Assembly: GCA_024180945.1 (NCBI GenBank)
Contig: JAKSGN010000010.1
Coordinates: forward strand, 186,001-250,000
From: Macrophomina tecta
Lineage: Eukaryota > Ascomycota > Dothideomycetes > Botryosphaeriales > Botryosphaeriaceae
Length of the DNA: 64,000 nucleotides
Direction: 5' to 3'
Position 1 is the stretch's first letter. The number at the start of each line of letters is the position of its first letter. The notes beneath the pieces were generated by a model that searched no databases, was not told where the DNA came from, and saw nothing but the letters and a program-made list of their open reading frames with translations. Positions 43,764-56,209 of the stretch are shown piece by piece. The position numbers were made by a program, and so were the translations under genes.

Positions 43764-45297
43764 ATGGCGGCCGCCGACGCCTTGCGACCGGGCGATAACC
43801 CACTTTCGCTCTACGAGCACGCCGCACAGCTTAGGACCCAGGCAAAGCAGCTCCTTGACGATGCAGGCGAACACAGACGCAGCTTCCGCTACCACACCAT
43901 CGCCCCGCTGATTGAGAGCGCCATTAGGCTTTGCGACAAAGCCCTCGGCCAACCGACGCCGGCCGAGCTGAAGGCGGTCGTGAACTCAGTCCTCCAGACG
44001 GCGAACGACATCAAGAAGGACACCAGCGCCATCAAGCGCACTACTAACACTATTAACACGGCAGCCCCCGCTGCGCAGCAGAACATACAGCAGAGCCCCA
44101 TGACCTAGGCGCGAGTAGCAGCGCTGCGAACGGCAGCGACAGCGCAAGCGCAGCCCAACCTCGCGCCGAGCCCGACCGAGAAATGCCGTGAGTTGGTGAT
44201 CAAGCTTACGGACCCGCAGATGATCAGCCACCTCCGCTCGCAAGACCTCGACACACCTAAAAGAACGCATTAACCGTGCTCTGAAGTCGCAGACGGACCC
44301 CGAGGTGAACAGGATCCAGGTAGTTGCGGCGAAGCAGCTTCGGAGCGGGGATATCGCGGCATATACAAGGAACCAGCAAGAGAAGGACACGTTGCAAGAG
44401 AGCGTCCACGACTGGGTGGAGACTCTTGGAGGGTCGGCGCGTATCGTGACGCAGACTTACGGCGTTATCGTGCACGGCGTACATACAAAGTCGATAGATC
44501 CCTCAGATATGGAAAATGCCATCAAGCTGCTCGAGGCAGAGAACAAGCCATTGCTCCCCAATGCCGAAATCAGATATGTGGGCTGGCTAACCAAGGCTTC
44601 CACTAACAAAAGGGCGTCGTCCCTGGTGGTAGAATTCAGCAGACCTGAAGACGCTAACGCAGCAATCACGGGCGGGATGGTGTGGCAAGCGGAGATGCTC
44701 TCGTGCGAGCTCTACGATCGAACGTGCAAAGTCAAGCAGTGCTTCAATTGCCAGAAATACGGCCACATAGGAACCCAGTGTCAAGCACCGCAAGCCTGCG
44801 GCTACTGCGCAGGCCAGCACAGCTCCAAGGAATGCGGCCAGAAGGAGGATCCGAACGCGGAGCGCAAGTGCGCCGCGTGCAAGCGCTCTCACACAGCGTG
44901 GAGCGCGGTCTGCCCAGAGAGGAAGAAGGAGAAGGACAGAGTGGAGCGAGCCAAGGCCATGAGGCCATTCCTTCATCCGGAAAACATCAGCAAGAGAGTA
45001 TCAGCCACGACGCAGGCACCAACGCGGATAGCTCAACCTACAGAACGGATGACGAACCAAACGTCGGTAGTTCCGGCACCACGCCTGACCAGGAAGCGCG
45101 GAAGACCCAGGTCACTGCACGCCGAACCTGAAGACGAGTTGATGAGAAGCGAGCGGCAGGAAGAAATTGATGGCCTCATCAGGGCAAGCCAGCAGCTCAG
45201 GGAGGAGGCGCTGGCCATGTCGAGCAGGCAAGCCGTGAATACTCAGCAGCTAAGCACACAGTCACTCAACAACGAGATCACGATGCTTGATGATTAA
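43764..45297 (+). pseudogene. LINE-B ORF1 (Gag-like), one stop and one frameshift
   Basis: It starts MAAADALRPGDNPLSLYEHA at 43764. TAG at 44106-44108 is probably from CAG; the frame continues (ARVAALRTAATAQAQ) until a one-base shift near 44255. From there it is open to the TAA at 45295-45297. The C-terminal half has three zinc knuckles (CFNCQKYGHIGTQC, CGYCAGQHSSKEC, CAACKRSHTAWSAVC), followed by a basic, Gln-rich tail. It binds the element RNA as a nucleic-acid chaperone. The last bases overlap the ORF2 start (ATGATTAA). Confidence 0.85.
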
Positions 45298-48200
45298 AGA
45301 TCGGCAGGTCTCCATCTTGCAGTACAACGTCATGAGATCTAGAACTAAGGTGATGGCCCCCCTTTTTCGGGACAGGCGGACACGCGAGTTCGACATCATT
45401 GCCCTACAAGAACCGTGGAAGAACCCCTTCCAAGATACGACATACCACCCACTAAAGAGGGAGTTCGAGCTATTGCACTTTAACGGTCCAGCCCGGGTGT
45501 GCATTTTTGTGAAGAAACAAATAGCACCCTCCTCATAGACGGCCACCTACCACACACCCGACCTTTGCACAATTCACCTCAAAGGGATAGACAGCATCAC
45601 CGGGAACGGAACCATCCACATACATAATATCTATAATCCCCCAAGATGGATCAACCACACAAGTACCCTGGGCGCATTGGTGACGGCGCTTCGGGAGCAC
45701 CCAGGCGACCACCATATCGTGCTCGGGGACTTCAACCTGCACCACCCGCTCTGGACCGGACCGACGTACCGTGACCAGGATCAAGAGGCGGATGAGCTGA
45801 TCCACATACTAGAAGACTTCTCGTTACAGCTAGTCTCCCCTCCAGGGACCCCGACCTTTGAAAGGGGCAACGCGCAGACTACGATAGACCTGGTCTTTAT
45901 GACGACAGAGATGCGAGAATGCACAATTAAATGCCAAGTAAGACGCGACCTTCAGCAGGATTCAGACCACACCCCTATAGCCACAACCCTGGACCTCTCA
46001 GCCCCCGTGCGGCCCCCGGAAACGAAGCCGAACTGGAGGTACACAGACACCGAAAAGCTGACACAAGCGTTTCTGAATAACATCCACCCAGAAGCAGCCC
46101 CGGACTCAATTGAGGCACTGGAGAACTACACCAACAATATAATCCAAGCCATTCAGAAAGCCATCGAAGCATCCACCCCAACACTAACAGTCTCTCCTCA
46201 GTCACTGCCTGGCTGGGCAAAGGAATGCAAGGAAATCCAGATGGAGACAAGGAGACTCCGCAGAGCCTGGCAGAGGTCTAGGTCAGACGAGGACTGGGAA
46301 AGGTACCGCTCCATAAGGAACCAGAAAGGCAGACTCATCCAGAAAACGCTGAAGCAGGAGCACCGCGCGAGGATTGAGGATGCGGCCACGAAAGATAACG
46401 GCATCTGGAGATTGGCTAAGTGGGCACAGAACCGGGAAGGACTTAAGTCTGAGTCAGTTCCGGCCCTTCGAAAACCGGACGCAGGACTCGTAGAGCGATC
46501 GGAGGAGAAGCTCGATATACTCCAAAAGGCTTTCTTCCCAGAGCCCCCAGAAGCGGACCTATCGGACATTGACGGCTTTGACTACCCGCAGGGGACCCTC
46601 TGGCCAGAGGTCACAGAAGAGGAAGTTGAATACGCTATCCGGAGGGCAAAGCCATGGAAAGCCCCAGGGCCCGACGGAATCCCAAATGGAATCCTGCAAA
46701 AACTCGCACCCGCCCTAATCCCGATCCTTACAAAGCTATACAACGCCAGTCTATCGTTAGAACACTGCCCGAACCACTTCAGACAGTCAATCACACTAGC
46801 GATGCGAAAGCCAAACAAGGAGGACTATACAGATCCTAAATCTTACCGGCCCATTGCTCTCACAAATACCGTGGGGAAACTCCTCGAGGCTATCATAGCC
46901 AGGCGGATAAGCTACCTTGTCGAGTGCTTTAGCCTACTACCACAGAGCCACATCGGAGGTCGGAGGGGTCGGTCTACGGAACATGCGATACACTTACTCG
47001 TCGAAGCTATACAGAGCGCATGGAACTCCCTACATCCACGAGTCGCGACACTACTCCAGCTGGACGTGTCAGGGGCGTACGATAACGTGTCTCACTACCG
47101 TCTGCTACATAACTTAAAGAAAAGACGCATAGGAGGCAGGGCGTTAGGATGGATCCAAAGCTTTCTGTCAGAAAGGAAGACAATACTAAAGTTAAGCGAC
47201 GGGGCGGAAGCGTGCTACAGTACGCCCACCGGAATCGCCCAAGGTTCTCCCCTGTCCCCGATACTGTATCTCTTCTATAACGCGGACCTGCTAGAAGTGT
47301 GTGCGACACAGGGAGTAACGGTAATCGGATACATCGACGACGTAAACCTGCTGGCAATTAGTCCGTCAACAGAAGAGAACTGTCGGCGTTTGGTATCAGC
47401 CCATAACCAGGCCGAAATATGGGCAGCAACACACGCGTCAGTATTCGCCACAAAGAAGTTTGAACTTACGCACTTCTCTAGAAGCCCCACATCCTTTAAT
47501 ATGGAGTGCAGAATTACCCTAGCGAGCCACGACATCCGACCAAGCCGCAGCTGCCGTTTCCTCGGAGTCCGGTTAGACCAAAAGCTGACCGGCAAAGACC
47601 ACATTAGTCATATCCAGGTGAATGGTACAAAGAGTCTAGTGGCACTGACGAGCATCGCCGGATCGACATGGGGAATCCCCACGCTTGGCCTACGCCAAAT
47701 CTACAGAAGCATAATCCTCCCGCGTGCTCTCTACTGCTGCAGCGTCTGGGCATTAGGAAACAACGTGAACAAGGATATAGAAACGAAGCTAAAGAATGTG
47801 ATAGAACGGATCCAATCCCGGGCAGCACGGATTATAGCTGGCGCTTACAGGGCCACGTCAAAGGCTGCACTAGATATAGAGCTCTTTCTCCTCCCCGCAG
47901 CACAACTGATTAAGAAAACCATGGGCGAAGCATTCCTGAGGATAGCGTCAAGCCCATTGCTCGAAGAAATCGCCCGGCTTACAGAGGAGAAATGGGGCTC
48001 TCATAAACGGGCCTCCCCGACGGCATCCAGCCCACTCCTACGGATACGTGAACAGTGGAAGGCTAAGCTTGAGGATGAGAATACCGCTAACATCGAACGA
48101 AGGCTCCCGCACCTCTTCTTCCCTTGGTGGAGACCGCCACCAGTAGAGATAGCGGGCTCTAGAGAACTAGCAGTAGCACAGCACAACCAGATCCGGGACA

Positions 48201-49153
48201 ACACAGAAGGAGTACTCATCTACACAGACGGGAGCGCAGTTAACGGCCATGTAGGCGCAGCTGCAATAGCCCCTGGTATGTGTACAAGCCGCAAGAGGTA
48301 CATTGGGTCGACTAGGTGCACCACAGTCTACGCAGCGGAGCTCCAAGGGATTGAAATGGCACTAGAAATCGCAAGCACGGCTATCTCGCAGGGCATTACA
48401 AGGTTCTTTGTGTTTACAGACAATCAAGCGGCGCTGCGACCCCTAATCCACCCTGGTGATCATTCCGGCCAGCAGATACTCGCATCGGTCATCTTAAAGC
48501 TGCAGCAGCTCTGGGGGGGGGCAGGTGCTTCCTTTGATTTCCACTGGATCCCCGCTCACCAAGGTGTCCCTGGCAACGAATCAGCAGATGCGCTAGCGAA
48601 AGCAGCGGCACAGCAAGGGCGCACTGCGGAGGCCGGGGATCGCGCCACAGGACCACGCACGCAAGACAGCTTGATAGCGGCACTTAGACAATCTATTCAT
48701 CAGGCAGTAATGGAGGAGTGGAAGAAGCTCTGGCGAGAGAGTGCACGCGGGCGTCAACTATTCAAGGTGGCACCCGAACCAACAAGAAAGTCACTAGAGC
48801 TCTACCGCAGCACACCAAGGGTGCTGAGCTCGCTAATCATACAGATGAGAACCGGCAAGATTGGCCTACGGCACTTCCTCCACCAGAGGAAAGTGCCAGG
48901 CGTAACATCCGGTGAATGCGAATGCGAGCAATGATTGCAGACAGTCAGCCATGTGCTGTACACGTGTAGCAGATTCAACGAACTGAGGTTCACCTTCTGT
49001 ACGCCGGATGAGAAGGGTCGGAGACGCTGGACAACGGATCTGAGGAAGCTGCTGAACCAGCGCAGCACCGCCATAGCAGCAGCAAAGTTCATGATGGCAA
49101 CCAAGCTCCTCGGGCAATTTGGAGCGATATTATACTCACAGCATGAAGCTTGA
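45290..49153 (+). pseudogene. LINE-B ORF2 polyprotein, 1,288 codons with two stops
   Basis: ATG 45290 overlaps the ORF1 stop. The APE endonuclease shows ILQYNVMRSR, ALQEPW, GDFNLHHPLW and SDHTPI. Reverse transcriptase has motif A LQLDVSGAYDNV, B GIAQGSPLSPILYLFYN and C GYIDDVNLLA. RNase H follows: IYTDGS, AAELQGIEMA, FTDNQAALRPL and HQGVPGNESADALA. The C-terminal knuckle is CECEQ-(stop)-LQTVSHVLYTC. Stops are TAG at 45536-45538 (likely from CAG) and TGA at 48932-48934. At the second site the truncated LINE-B copy at 39617 has CGA. No frameshift was found in the ORF, so only point changes separate it from an open frame. Confidence 0.9.
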
Positions 49154-49381
49154 CACTGGAGGAAGACGGAATAGTGTGCAGAGATTGCTGGCGCTGCGGG
49201 AAAACCGTAGCGTCAAGAGACATGTACGTAGAGGTATGCAGAGTAGATAGAGGGCAGGCCGGACTCCGCCGTCTCAATTAGGCTCAAACGGGCCTAGCGG
49301 GCGCAGTGGAGCCGGCTGAGCGCCGCATAGCTGCCATCGGCGGCTGGGACGGTCTATGAATTCATCATCATCATCATCATC

Positions 49382-50179
49382 CCCACCTGTCTTCTTCTTC
49401 GTTGTCCCAAACCCTGGGACGGCCGTGCCGTAACAGTAATCTGCCGGGGAAGGGGCGGGATTAGTGTACAAAATTAGCAGAATATCCCCTCGTCTTCCAG
49501 CCGTCGTTCCGGCTTGGAGAGGCGCATGAAGAAACGCGTGTGAAAAATGCGTATATTGCTATCGTCGTCCGAAAGAGGAAATGCTCATAGTGTTCATATA
49601 GCCACATCGCCCGGATTGTCAAGTTAACCCGGGCACGCTAGGCCTCATATGGATGCGCTAAGCCTAGTTGAGTAAAAAAAAACACCAACACCAGCTATCG
49701 CGAACTCGCGCCGACCAACGGTCGCATCAGCTGCTTATCTTATCTAACCAAACAGCCAAACAGACAAACAAATATGCAGGTCTTCTACTTACGTTACTTG
49801 CTTCATGCGCACCGTCTTACTTGCCTTGTTTGTTTGGTTATTATCAAACAAACAAACAAGTACTTGCTGACGTATTTGATTGTTGACCACCCTGCTCAGT
49901 ATTGATACTATGATAGTCGAACTTGTGTATGAAACCTGATACATGAGTATTGCAGATCAGGTTACAGCTGATCTCAATTTCCATCAAATACTCAATTATC
50001 AAAGCTTGAGGATTAGGATAATCGTACGAAACTAGGCCATAGGATGCAGCAGTAGACAGCGTGTCACATAAGCCAGTCCAGGCAGTCACAGGCCAGTCTA
50101 GCGCGATCAGCTATTTTAGCTGGTCCGTGCTAGACTGGCCTGCGGCAGCCCAGACGACCGCAATCTTTCACTAGCACTA
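49382..50179. other. Spacer after LINE-B
   Basis: No supported gene. A purine/AAAC-rich part lies near 49670-49860. Confidence 0.3.
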
Positions 50180-50405
50180 ATGGCTTGGCACGCGTTAAGC
50201 TCAATTTGGCCTGTCTATACAAAGGCTTGGAATGGTGTTGCAGTAAGCCTCGCTCAGCTCCTCCACGGCCACCAAATCCTCTTCTTAACCGTCTTCATCC
50301 ATGTCATCCTCGCCCTCTGGATCCTCCTTATTCATGCCTCCATTGACTATCCAGCGCTCTATGCCAACCCACCCTTGCTTCAGCCAACTGCGGAGGCACC
50401 AGCGA
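50180..50405 (+). pseudogene. Membrane-protein 5' fragment cut by hAT-2
   Basis: ATG 50180 starts MAWHALSSIWPVYTKAWNGV, then a strongly hydrophobic helix (ILFLTVFIHVILALWILLIH). The sensible protein sequence ends where the terminal repeats of the decayed hAT element begin (about 50406); beyond that the frame reads only Arg-rich repeat sequence. The helix and start look like a genuine gene start, but the family is unknown. Confidence 0.35.
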
Positions 50406-53373
50406 GTCCACCGTCCCGTCCGTTGCCGTCGCAGGCCTCGCGACGGACGGGACGAACCAGATGGCGCGACGGACGGCGACGGACGGGACAATTAGTCCCG
50501 TCGACGCGTCGACGTTCGTCGACGGGATGCAATTAGTAAGCATTATAGCACTCCAATTAGGCAAGGCGTAAGGGTTCGCCGTATTGAGAAAAACATTTCT
50601 TCACTTGCTACACTAACCCGTTCAACAGCCAGTTCTTCTGGCACTGCTCTGCCTTAATTGTGTTATTATTTAGACGATTGCGCTCCTCCGTAACCATGCG
50701 TTTAGCCTGACTAAAGGCTCTTTCGCAGTCAGTGCTCATGGCGGGTACGCTAAAGTAGTCGAGAGCCATTTGCTGCAGGACTAGCCAGGCCGATCCGATA
50801 GTAAGCCACCAATGAAGAGGGCTCTCTACCTATTGATCAGCATCACTAACGCCTGCGTTCATATACGCATCAAGTTGGCTTTCAATACGACGCTTCTTCC
50901 TCCGATATACAGCACCAGTAACCCTACCAAACGCCTCGAAGTCGCCCTCGTCGACTATACCACCAGGCAGCTCCACCTCTACTTCCTTCGGCTATATAGC
51001 CTTCTCCTTCTCCTTCTCTTTGCGAAGCCAGTCCTTTTCGTATCTCTCGTACGTCTCGCGAATAATAGTTCGCGCCTTCGTAATCCAATCCTTATGCTCG
51101 GCCCACTGCTCTTCAAAGTAGTCAAAGCGGTACTTAGGGTAGAGGAACAGGGCCACACAGTAGGCCAGGCTTTGGTCCATGAGACTATAGTACTCATTGA
51201 GCTTGAGCCAGCCAGCATCCACCCTACTAGAGAAGACGTCCCACTATTCCGTATCTTTACAATCCTCTAAATAATCAACCGTCTTCTTCAGGTGGCTATA
51301 CATAAAATCCATAGACCTCAAGAACTCCCAAATAGCACCGTATAAGCCCTCTATCCCTAGCTTATTCGCCGCGCCCTCCATGTGCTTTGTAAGAGTCTTA
51401 AATGGTCGTAGAAGGTAGAAGCACTACAGGAGCTCATCCCAATCGTCGCCAGTAAGGGCGTCGCGGCGAATATCGTATCCTTTATTATTCTTCGGCTCGT
51501 AGCGGGCGACGTACAAGTCAATAGCCTTGCGAAGTTTCAGAGCTACATACAGTCAACACTTAACTATTATAAAGAGTAGGGAACTTGTCCTAGATTATAT
51601 TAGGAGCACTCCAGTTATAGAACGCGATCTCGGCTTATTCAGAGACGTGAGTTCCTACTAGCTATCAGCTTCTTACCTCTCTTAATCATATAGTACACCG
51701 AGTGCCAGCGGACGCCACTATCAACGAGGAGGACGTAGTAGAAGATCGTATCCCCTTCTAAGTCGTAATCCTCGTCGAGCTCACGCTCTTCGGGGAACTA
51801 AAAGGCCTAAAATACCGTCATCCGTTAATCGTTACGGTTAACGAAAACGCAGATATTATAGAGCTTGCCGATTGCACCCTCGTTACTCCAGATCATAAAC
51901 GTTTCCGCGTCGTCGTCAGTCTTGCCAAGGAGACTTTACTCGAGCTTTAACACGCCCTAACCGAAGAGAATCGCCTTTACCACAAGATTAATAATATAGC
52001 CAATACAGCGCACTCGACAGGAGGGATACAAGATAGGCAGATCTTCCTACAGTACGCGAATCGCCGTATCGTTGTTGTCAGCATTGTCGCATATAATATA
52101 ACCAATGGACTCAGTGCAGTTGTACTACTAGAAGCAGCGAAGAAGGACTAGAGCGATATTCTCGCCACTATAAGAGCCAAGAATACGCCCAAAGGCAAAG
52201 AGGCCGGTCCGGAGGGCGCCAGAGTAGTCGACGAAGTAAGCGTTTACTACGCAGTATACCCTTTTATTACCCTCGTCGGCGGTCCATATATCTATACTAA
52301 TATTAATCTTACTCCGAGACCGGAAGACCATCTACTTCACCTTCTCCCTCCGATCCTCAAAGGAGAGCTTAATCCACTTACTTATACAGGACGGGCTCTG
52401 TGCGAGCATGGCCTTTACTACCGGTCCGCCCATTATAATCAATTCGCGCAGCTCCTCTGAAACGGCTTATCTAAAAGTCAGATCAAGCTTAATCACTATA
52501 TCGGTGAACTTTTGCTTAAACTAGACGTCGCTAAAAGGCGTTACAAGCGAGAAGCTTCTTGGTATTAACAAAACGCTACGCGAAGGCGAATTCGACGATC
52601 TAGGAGGGTTAGCTAGGTTAAAAACGCCATACTTAGTACCCAAATAATCGGCCTGGTTAGCCGCGCCAGTCCCTTTAAAGACTCCCATATTATAGTGTTT
52701 TAAATGGTGGGAGTATCGGCAGATCCAGTACCGAATACCATCAGCTTCACAATCAGCGCCGTGGTCGAATATCCAGGCCGGCTTACGGCTCGTATTAACC
52801 ACTAAGCGATGCCTCTGTCGGTAGGAAAGACGAGGAATCGATCTACCATATAGCGGACCTTATCCAGATCAATATTACGAACGGTATAGGAGGTTGTAGA
52901 AGTCTCTATCGAATATAAAATTACGGTCGGTTCGGGCGTTGAGTGCGCTAGCGGTGGCGACGTAGGAGGCAAGGACGATGAAGAAATCTCTTACCGTGAG
53001 GTCCTGGGGGCGATAAAGCGGTCCATCGCGCCGCGGAGACCCCTGGTGGTGTGCAATTCGATGAATGGTCAGATCCAGGATATAGGTAGAATTTTCGCGG
53101 TGGTCCGAGCTGGGTGTGTTTGCATAGTTCGCATATCTACATCCCTGGGCGGGAGCAGAGAAAGATCACTTCTTACAGCTAAGATAGGCGGCAAGCTCTA
53201 GGGGTTGTGCAATTACGCCAAAATATATCTCCAGAATATTCACTTGTCCCTCTCGTCGCGACGCGTCGATGAGAGCTCGACCGACGGACGGGACGAGCCA
53301 ACCAGAGCGACGGACGGGACGGCTAACGTCACGTTTCTTGGCGTCGAACGTGATGTCCGACGGGACGGTGGAC
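50406..53373 (-). mobile_element. hAT-2, decayed hAT element (RIP-like)
   Basis: The ends share gtccaccgtcccgtc (50406-50420 and reverse complement 53359-53373). Next to both ends lie repeated gacggacgggac subterminal motifs (50436-50500 and 53280-53320). Inside, minus-strand remnants of a hAT transposase run from about 52800 to the stop at 50608. No matching 8-bp duplication is visible. The body is rich in TA and poor in CA. Confidence 0.7.
50608..52802 (-). pseudogene. hAT-2 transposase remnants
   Basis: In order on the minus strand: a BED-type zinc-finger region (AWIFDHGADCEADGIRYWIC, 52802-52700), a core piece (INISIDIWTADEGNKRVYCV at 52300), a central piece (LNEYYSLMDQSLAYCVALFL at 51190), and the hATC dimerisation end (ALDYFSVPAMSTDCERAFSQ, then AKRMVTEERNRLNNNTIK, 50608-50760). 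Pieces are separated by many stops. It is unrelated in detail to the intact hAT transposase at 35463. Confidence 0.75.
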
Positions 53374-55023
53374 ACTCTGATTCCACCGGCCGACAATGCT
53401 GGAAATATAGCAACTCTATAGCAAAACCAGCAGGACTCACATGCTGATTCTGACTTGAGCTTGGGAATATTCGTTAAGCCTCCTCGTATCTCCTAAACCT
53501 CGCAGAGATGGCGGTGGCACGCACAACATCGGACGCACATGTATTGATCTGATGACAGAAGCTTTACGTGGGTACGGCAATGCTTCCAATTCGAGCGAGA
53601 AAGTCGTATGGCGTCTGGGAAATCCTGATTGGCGCATCTAATGCTAATACGATTTCTCGTCCCTCAGCTCTATCGTTCTAGCTTGCACTTAGCAAGCCTT
53701 AGAGTTAGATGGCGTTCAATAGGTGTTCCCGTCTGGCCAGACAGACAGCAAGATTCAGGAGCCTGCTGAAAACCGAAAGTGCCCTGCGTGCTCCTGCAAA
53801 GAGTTTAAGAGTTTTAATATGCAAATCAGACGCTTCAGAGATTCGGGGTCCTCACAGCAACCCACCTAATCTCCAGAGAAATCCGACAAAAGGTGAAAGC
53901 TTGTTTCACATTAGCTATGAGAAGGAACACTATATTGAGCCATGCCAAGGCCCTAAGTGCGCCTAATCGATGCAACGATCTGCAAACCACTCCGTGATTC
54001 CGCACGAGGTATTAGCCAATTAGCTATGAGATGAACTCCTGCACACGGGACACGGTATCTGCCTTCTCAGACACCCTCCTGCTCAACAAACGCGCCACAG
54101 CTTTGCCAACACCTTCCCTACCCCCGCCCCTCCTCCAAGAAAAGGTAATGAAGCTGCGGCATTTGCGCTTTATATAGCTAGGAGAGGAGAGGATGATACC
54201 AGTTCTAATATATCGGCTATTTTCCGATTGCTTCACTTGCCAGCTCACCACAAGGGGATATCAGCTCTTTTCCCATTGTTAGTCATGGGCTGTGCCTGGC
54301 GAACCAGGGGTTTATGAGGGATTTACAACATTGCGTTCACAGCGTTAGCGCTCATTATGCACGACCGTTCTATGCCAAGGGCTGGGTTGACGAGACTCTA
54401 GAACCTTCTTCCCCACAGCCCTTAAACAAGCAATTCCTACTGCTTGCGCTGCGTGAATTGGCATGATGGCCAGTGCACATCCAATCGGGTTCGTTCCAGA
54501 GCTGACTCACTCATATCATGGAATCCTGATCGCGTGTTTGCATGATGGCTGAATTATTCACTGGAATCAGTTCGCTGGGTATTGGCTAGGAATGCCTATC
54601 CGTAACAGGTTGGGCCCAACGCTGGGTTAATCACGGTATGCGTAACAGATTGTGCCCAACGCTGGGTTAACCACGGTATGTTCCGGCATGGCAATGTTCC
54701 CGCTAGTGGTTTGACGTCGTGGGGATCTTCCGACTCGGCATATTCGAACACCCCATATGGGTACTTTGGATGAGGTGGCTGGTTTTGCAGTGCGCTATAG
54801 GGATGGAGTACTGTATCGAACACTGTCGTGCTCATCTGCAGTATGTATATCTAAACAATATGTCAAGTTCACCGTGCCCCTTGCGTCTATCAATGATCCT
54901 ATCTTATATTGTGTTTCTAGCTTTGCTGTCTTTCACCTGCCCCTTGCCGATGCCGTTGTGAATCCCTCTTCTAGTCTCCGTTCCACTCCTCATTACAGTC
55001 TAAAATTTAACGGCTAGGTCGCA
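53374..55023. repeat. Gene-poor stretch with 40-bp tandem duplication
   Basis: No convincing gene. At 54601-54640 and 54641-54680 a 40-bp unit (cgtaacaggttgggcccaac...) is duplicated in tandem with three differences. The stretch ends in the promoter of the Pth11-like gene. Confidence 0.5.
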
Positions 55024-56209
55024 ATGGCTGGCGACGATTTTTCCTCGGTGTACGACAGTAATGGCTCTGCGCAGCTAGCTTTCGACGAGGACCTAGGACC
55101 GAAAACGAATGTTATCGTCTGGCTCATGGTGGCCATATCGCTTGTCATCATTGTTATTAGAGTATTCTGCAAGTATCGGTTGCGGGTGGGACTCGGGTGG
55201 GACGATTGGGTGCTTATCGCGTCATGGGTGAGACTTTCTCTTTCCGTTGCAAATTTATCATCAACCCTAACATCCATTTTATAGATCATGCTTTTGATTA
55301 GCGCAAGTCTCACGAGCTGGATCATCACTCTTGGGTACGGCAAACACATCAAGGCTATCGACCCGTCAGTGCTCAGTGTGATTGGGCTCGGGGGATATCT
55401 TTCAGGTGCACCAGCCGTCTTTGCTATTGTTTGGAGCAAAACATCCTTCGCCATCATGCTGCTACGTGTTGTAGAAGGTCGGACGAAGTATTTCGTCTGG
55501 TTCATCATCATTAGCATGAATCTTTTCATGACTATGTCGGTGATAAACATCTGGATTTCTTGCCACCCAGTTGAGAAGTTATATAACCCGAGCGTCCCTG
55601 GTCCGTGCTGGCCCGTCAACGTCGTCGTTGATTATGCCACCTTCTCTGGAGGTAGGTTTCCCTCACTGGTTATGAAAACTCCAGCATGGAATTCAGGGTG
55701 AAACTGACACGACCCCAAAAGCATACTCCGCAGCAATGGATATCATCCTCGCGCTGCTTCCATGGAAGGTGATCATGATCCTTAACATGAGGAGGGCGGA
55801 AAAGGTTGGAGTCGCTCTGGCCATGAGCATGGGGATATTGTAAGTGTCCTATGTGCATTTATACTGTCAAGGCAATGTGGAACGCTGATTCAAATTTTCT
55901 CAGTGCCGGCGCGGCTGCCATCGCGAAGGTTACACAATTCCGCACGATGTCAGGCAGGGATTTTACCTGTTAGTTGATCCCAAACAGCCCCTTCGCTTTC
56001 CCCCGTCCAAACCTTGTCCTGCTTCCTGTGACATAGCTGACGATACGACGACAGATGAAGGAGCTTCTCTTGTGATATAGGGCGTTGTTGAGGCAGCAGT
56101 GACCATAGTTGCCGCCTCAATCCCTGTGCTTCGTGTCCTGATCCGTGATGCCAATAAGTCTTGGCATGGGAGCCGTAGAACTAGAACCCAAACCAATCGT
56201 GGTTGCTAA
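55024..56209 (+). pseudogene. Pth11/rhodopsin-like membrane protein, 5 exons, one nonsense codon
   Basis: Join(55024..55227, 55285..55651, 55722..55839, 55904..55968, 56037..56209). Introns are 57, 70, 64 and 68 bp with normal borders, and all joins keep frame. The protein has an acidic N-terminus and then several hydrophobic helices (VIVWLMVAISLVIIVIRVFC, YFVWFIIISMNLFMTMSVIN). The family motif WDDW is at the end of exon 1, and Cys residues lie in SCHPVEKLYNPSVPGPCW. This is the fungal rhodopsin-like (Pth11-type receptor) family. TAG at 56078-56080 interrupts the last helix (ASLVI-stop-GVVEAAVTIVAASIPVL), where Trp is expected. TGG to TAG is a RIP-type change. Translation would stop after about 264 residues. 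Confidence 0.75.

Larger units (their letters stand above)
43764..49381 (+). mobile_element. LINE-B, full-length non-LTR retrotransposon
   Basis: ORF1 (three CCHC knuckles) and ORF2 (APE endonuclease, reverse transcriptase, RNase H, CCHC) are followed by a 3' UTR and a (cat)n tail at 49363-49380. Both ORFs are nearly intact: ORF1 has one stop and one frameshift, and ORF2 has two stops. The 3' end is shared with the fragments at 40162 and 63857. The layout fits the Tad1-like fungal clade. The 5' end upstream of ORF1 is not defined. Confidence 0.9.
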
